In this document: piece by piece, positions 60,672-64,000 of the stretch
Numbering within the stretch: position 1 is the stretch's first letter
Layout: each line of letters starts with the position of its first letter
Assembly: GCA_026874595.1 (NCBI GenBank)
Contig: CM049306.1
Location: forward strand, 84,098,142-84,162,141
Reading direction: 5' to 3'
Length of the DNA stretch: 64,000 bases
From: Sipunculus nudus
Taxonomy: Eukaryota > Annelida > Sipuncula > Golfingiida > Sipunculidae
Translations under genes and position numbers: made by a program
The notes under the pieces: generated by a model
Told to the model about the DNA's origin: nothing
The model's input: only the letters and a program-made list of their open reading frames with translations
Database searches by the model: none

Positions 60672-60814
60672 ATGCCTTTTATGGTAGGAAGAGGTGCCAT
60701 GAGGCGCACCGTGGACTGGTTACAAAAAGGAAAGCTTATACTTAAAGATGACGTAAGGATTATGACATTTTTCTTCAACTCCGGTGACAGCTTTCCACAC
60801 CACGAGGGTCTCAC
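60672..60814 (+). CDS. MRPS25: MRPS25 exon 1
   Basis: 47 codons plus two bases. Start ATG follows an AT-rich leader. The frame reads MPFMVGRGAMRRTVDWLQKG through HHEGLT and ends CTCAC/GTAAGT. The first ATG matches the length of the human N-terminus. Confidence 0.92.
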
Positions 60815-63715
60815 GTAAGTCAGTTCAGTCATTCTCCATCCAGCGGCAGCGGGTGTCTCATTATCAAGCTCAACTTTGTCACTGTAATTCCCCCATACAT
60901 CATAGTCACCCTGTTCTTTTTTATAAACTATGGAGATGATTAGCTTCACTGATTAATGATTATATATTTACATTGTTAGTCAAGCTATATAATTTATAAT
61001 TTATAAACTCATAATTATAAATTATCTTAGTCATAATTCGTATTGATAGTAACTTAAATGATGATAACAATAAATTATTAATAATAAATTTAATTTATTG
61101 TGTAGGCCATAATGTACCATTATCTGGTTTAGATCTGCAGTGTGTTTAAACTTCAATTTTTTGGAAGATAATTAAAAATATTTATTTCATATTGTTCATG
61201 TAGTTTTTTATATTAAAATAATTAATACGTCAACAAATATGAAATTCCTTTTAAAAAGTGCCACTGAAAATTATAGATTGCCCCTGACAATTTGTTAATA
61301 ATCTGCTTATATATAATTATGAGAATGGTCTATGGTATAGCAGGTGTACAGTGTGTTTTTATAAAATATTTTTCTTCAACAATCACACTGTTTTAATTTA
61401 CATTATAACCTGGTTTTTACAACCTGTGCATTCACCAGATTTGCATGCTGCCCAAAATAATTGTCTATTCACTTTATTTTACCTTGACTATTTTCCCCCC
61501 AACAAGCTTGTGTGGAGCCACTATAGGACGCGGGCTTCGCTTCTATTGATTTTATATAAATAAAACTGTCTCCTCTCTTTCCCTATTCTAACTTCTACTT
61601 TTCCCTGTAGATGTCCATACACTCAACTCTCTTACATTAACAACCACTAATCATCAGAAGTCGCCTGAATGGGGAATCGAACCTACGATCTCTAGACTAG
61701 GAGCCCTACACGCTACTAAGTGAGCCGTGAAGACAAGATACCATGAGGAGCGAGTTTTGTTCATTTATATTTGCGATTGAAGTGCCATCTATCGCGAAAA
61801 TGGGAAACCATATACTATTTGAACAGGAAAATAAAGCTTTAGGTGGGGGCTCCGCCCCCACACACCCGTTCAGACGGGGAACCCAGGTTCCCCGGACCCC
61901 TCCTCCTCTAATATAATAAACTCCAGTTATGAGCAAAATTAAAATCAGAATTCTCAGGAAAATAATATGTATCGGCCTTTTTCAGGAAACAATTTATTAT
62001 GCGACACCCGTTGTGAATAAGGTACCGGTGGTAGGCTGAAGCCCGGTTTCTATAGTTCTGCCGCTTGTGTGTATGTTGTTATTATCTAAATAAGGATCAT
62101 TATTTTGCAGCTGTAATAATATGCAGTGTACAAAGGCAAGGTGACACTACTTTAGTAAATTATCATATTTCCAATTTTATACTGTCAGTTAACTGCTATC
62201 CTTACTCATAGGCATGGTCTTGATGTGGTCTTGATGTTGGCTAGAGATTCTGGTTACACTGTTTCAGATTTAATTATTAATTTATATTCATCAGTGTTTT
62301 TTATGACCTTTGGATAATGATTTGTTTTTTATTGATTTTCAGGTCATTTGTATTTTGGCACCTGCCACAACTAAAATACAAAAACCCATGTCTTCAGGTG
62401 GTCACCTTCCAGCGGATGACTCCATCTCCCTTCATCAAGGCCTACCTAGGTTAGTAACATCTAGATGTTCAACAAGTGTGTGTGTATATATATATTTAAT
62501 AAGGATATCTTATTAAAATGGAATTAAGGCCAACAGGCCTAATGAGAACCAGTGCAATGGGATATACCATGCTGGACAATTACTTTTCACGTACACATGT
62601 GACATGTTTATGTAAAATCCAAGTAAGTAGTACTAAACATATTGAACCCGAATATCAGCACCATTTACTAAAGGTCAATCCTAAAATACTGGCATGGATA
62701 TTCACAACACAAAATTATTGTAGGTGGCACAACCAGTCTTGTATACAAGAAAGCAAAAGATGTATGGACATGCAAAATTTCAGGCAGATACTTCAAACTC
62801 TTGGGCTATGTGCACAGATGCATGAAACCCCGAAAAAATTGTAGGTGGCACCACAAGTCTTGGATACAACAAAAGTATCCGAGATGTCTTGCAATGCATA
62901 ATTTCAGACTATGTAAACCATTCCTGAGAAATAAGCAGGAGCATACACTGTGCAAAAATTAATTGTATGTGGTGTCACCAGTCTTGTATACATCAAAGCT
63001 ATCCAAGATGTATACATATGCCAAATTTCAGGCTGATATGTCAAATCACTCCTTAGGAATAAGCAGGAGCATACACTGTGCAAAAATTATTGTAGGTGGT
63101 GCCACCAGTCTTGTATATGATTCAGGCTGATATATTAAATCCCTTCTGAGAAAAAAGTAAGGACATACACTATGCAAAAATTATTGTAGGTGGCCCCACC
63201 AGTTTTATGTACAAGAAAGCCATCAAAGGTGTTTGGACAGGCCAAAATTACAGGCAGATACATCAAACTTCTCTTGGGTCAGGTGCACTGGGCTGACCAA
63301 GATCAGCTGATGCAGGCAGTTGCCCAAGTGAACTGGAACAAATTGCCAGTTCTATTATTACCCTATTTCTGTTACCTTCTAACTGTACTTATTTCAGGGC
63401 TGATGATGCTTCTAATATATCATCTTTAGAACTGAAGGCACGGATCAGGGTTTGGTCCATTTAACAATTTTAGCTGTGAAAAGCAAAAATCATGCATCTC
63501 TTTTACCAAGAGAAACATCTATGATTGGCAGCTGACAACACATGGCCCTCTTACTAATGTAGTTGGGGGACTTGCTACAATAAACATGCTTTCTGTGATG
63601 GTACACATTTCTTTGTATGTTTCACAGACTCAGAAGAAACCATCACCATCGACTGTGATAGCAGAAGCAGAATAGATATCCACGACCACATCCAGAAAGT
63701 ACTTGGAAAATCTGC
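60672..63715 (+). CDS. MRPS25: Mitochondrial ribosomal protein S25 (mS25), 5' three exons, partial
   Basis: Exons 60,672-60,814, 62,343-62,449 and 63,628-63,715 join with matching phases (2, 1, 2) and GT/AG borders to give 112 residues plus a partial codon. The protein opens MPFMVGRGAMRRTVDWLQKG and continues with VRIMTFFFN. It then has FVFWHLPQLKYKNP, the MTPSPFIKAYLDS block and IHDHIQKVLGKS. These align in order with human MRPS25 (FFNIPQIQYKNP, MTPSPFLRFYLDSGE, IMEHIRKILGKN), a small-subunit protein of the mitochondrial ribosome with a thioredoxin-like L51/S25/CI-B8 fold. The remaining ~60 residues lie beyond the right edge of the window. Confidence 0.93.
61650..61728 (-). repeat. tRNA-derived SINE head or tRNA pseudogene
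   Basis: On the minus strand GGTTCGATTCCCCA (reverse of 61,670-61,683) is a perfect B box, and GGCTCACTTAGTAGCG 30-45 bases before it is a degenerate A box. The predicted cloverleaf stems are poor, so this is a SINE head or decayed tRNA rather than a working tRNA gene. Confidence 0.6.
61843..61894. repeat. Two adjacent perfect GC-rich hairpins
   Basis: GTGGGGGCTCCGCCCCCAC (8-bp stem, 3-base loop) and CGGGGAACCCAGGTTCCCCG (9-bp stem, 2-base loop) lie 13 bases apart. They may mark the end of a transposable element related to the neighbouring SINE-like sequence. Confidence 0.85.
62343..62449 (+). CDS. MRPS25: MRPS25 exon 2
   Basis: After TTGATTTTCAG, one base completes ACG (T), followed by 35 codons, SFVFWHLPQLKYKNPCLQVV and TFQRMTPSPFIKAYL, and a final G before GTTAGT. 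This is the most conserved part of mS25. Confidence 0.94.
62517..63350. mobile_element. Family-B tandem-cored element in MRPS25 intron 2
   Basis: The left end (GGAATTAAGGCCAACAGGCC, then GTGCAATGGGATATACCATG) is shared with 24,705-24,885. It is followed by five degenerate units of about 105-130 bases with GTAGGTGGCACCACCAGTCT near 62,722, 62,842, 62,968, 63,093 and 63,187. The right end (GCACTGGGCTGACC, GGCAGTTGCCC) is shared with 28,598-28,655. Orientation matches the copies in the neighbouring gene. Confidence 0.7.
63628..63715 (+). CDS. MRPS25: MRPS25 exon 3
   Basis: Two bases complete GAC (D), then SEETITIDCDSRSRIDIHDH and IQKVLGKS follow, ending with GC before GTACGT. It matches [20 protein letters not shown] and IRKILGKN of human MRPS25. 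The intron after it runs out of the window. Confidence 0.93.
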
Positions 63716-64000
63716 GTACGTGTTTCAGCAATTTATATGAACATTTTCAGAAAAAAATACTATTTAAGCTTTACCTTACTGATCCAAAGATCCATGTCTG
63801 TGATACTATGGTCTTATTTAGGCAACCTTGTTACTGCCACAGAGAAGTTACTGCAGGGTAACTCCAAAAATAACCAACAGATTTCCTTGAAATTTTATGG
63901 GTGGGCAGATATGGCTCAAAGGAGGATGATTGTGGAAGATTGGATCATTACTCAACATGAGTTATCTTGACCTTGTATTTGTCCTCTTTTGATGAAATTT
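63716..64000 (+). other. Start of MRPS25 intron 3
   Basis: Intron sequence to the window edge, no further exon visible. Confidence 0.7.

Larger units (their letters stand above)
60815..62342 (+). other. MRPS25 intron 1
   Basis: 1.5-kb GT/AG intron holding a tRNA-like SINE fragment and a pair of perfect GC hairpins. The rest is AT-rich. Confidence 0.8.

Noticed and set aside
61650-61728. Functional tRNA gene
   Set aside because: The B box is perfect but the A box is degenerate and acceptor and anticodon stems do not pair well.

Overview
The window looks like intronic, AT-rich chromosomal DNA from a metazoan, most likely a mollusc. The genes are split into small exons with GT/AG borders. Between them lie decayed non-LTR retroelement sequence, many small inverted-repeat DNA elements, and tandem-cored elements resembling the 'pearl'/HINE-type non-autonomous elements known from bivalves. 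The species cannot be fixed from the sequence.

Layout: positions 1-22,600 carry no gene I can support. They hold a ~2 kb element with ~370 bp inverted ends, several MITE-like foldback elements, a broken LINE with RNase H remnants, a 3-copy ~177 bp tandem repeat and long homopolymer runs. Positions 22,889-59,477 (minus strand) form one large locus. A single 5' exon (59,354-59,477) encodes a membrane anchor followed by RKRKR. Two downstream exon sets both fit its splice phase. The distal set (exons at 42 kb, 35 kb, 24 kb and 23 kb) encodes an ARMC10/ARMCX-like armadillo-repeat protein of 607 residues. The proximal set (six exons, 51-55.7 kb) encodes six I-set immunoglobulin domains and has its own stop codon, giving 619 residues. 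The Ig array therefore lies inside the first intron of the armadillo transcript, and the simplest reading is that alternative splicing puts either an Ig array or an armadillo domain on the same anchor. The Ig domains lack the canonical disulfide cysteines, which fits a cytosolic location.

On the plus strand, head-to-head with this locus, are the first three exons of MRPS25 (mitochondrial ribosomal protein mS25). It runs off the right edge. The two ATGs are about 1.2 kb apart, and that interval holds a CT/G tract and a long TA microsatellite.

The introns hold several families of tandem-cored elements (278-bp, ~337-bp, ~130-bp, ~190-bp and ~670-bp units). Most of them carry the palindrome GGTGGCGCCACC or a one-base variant. 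Next to armadillo exon 3, the 3' splice site itself has been tandemly amplified into 11 copies of 44-48 bp. All gene models are hand-read from ORFs, splice signals and phase; no transcript or database search was available.
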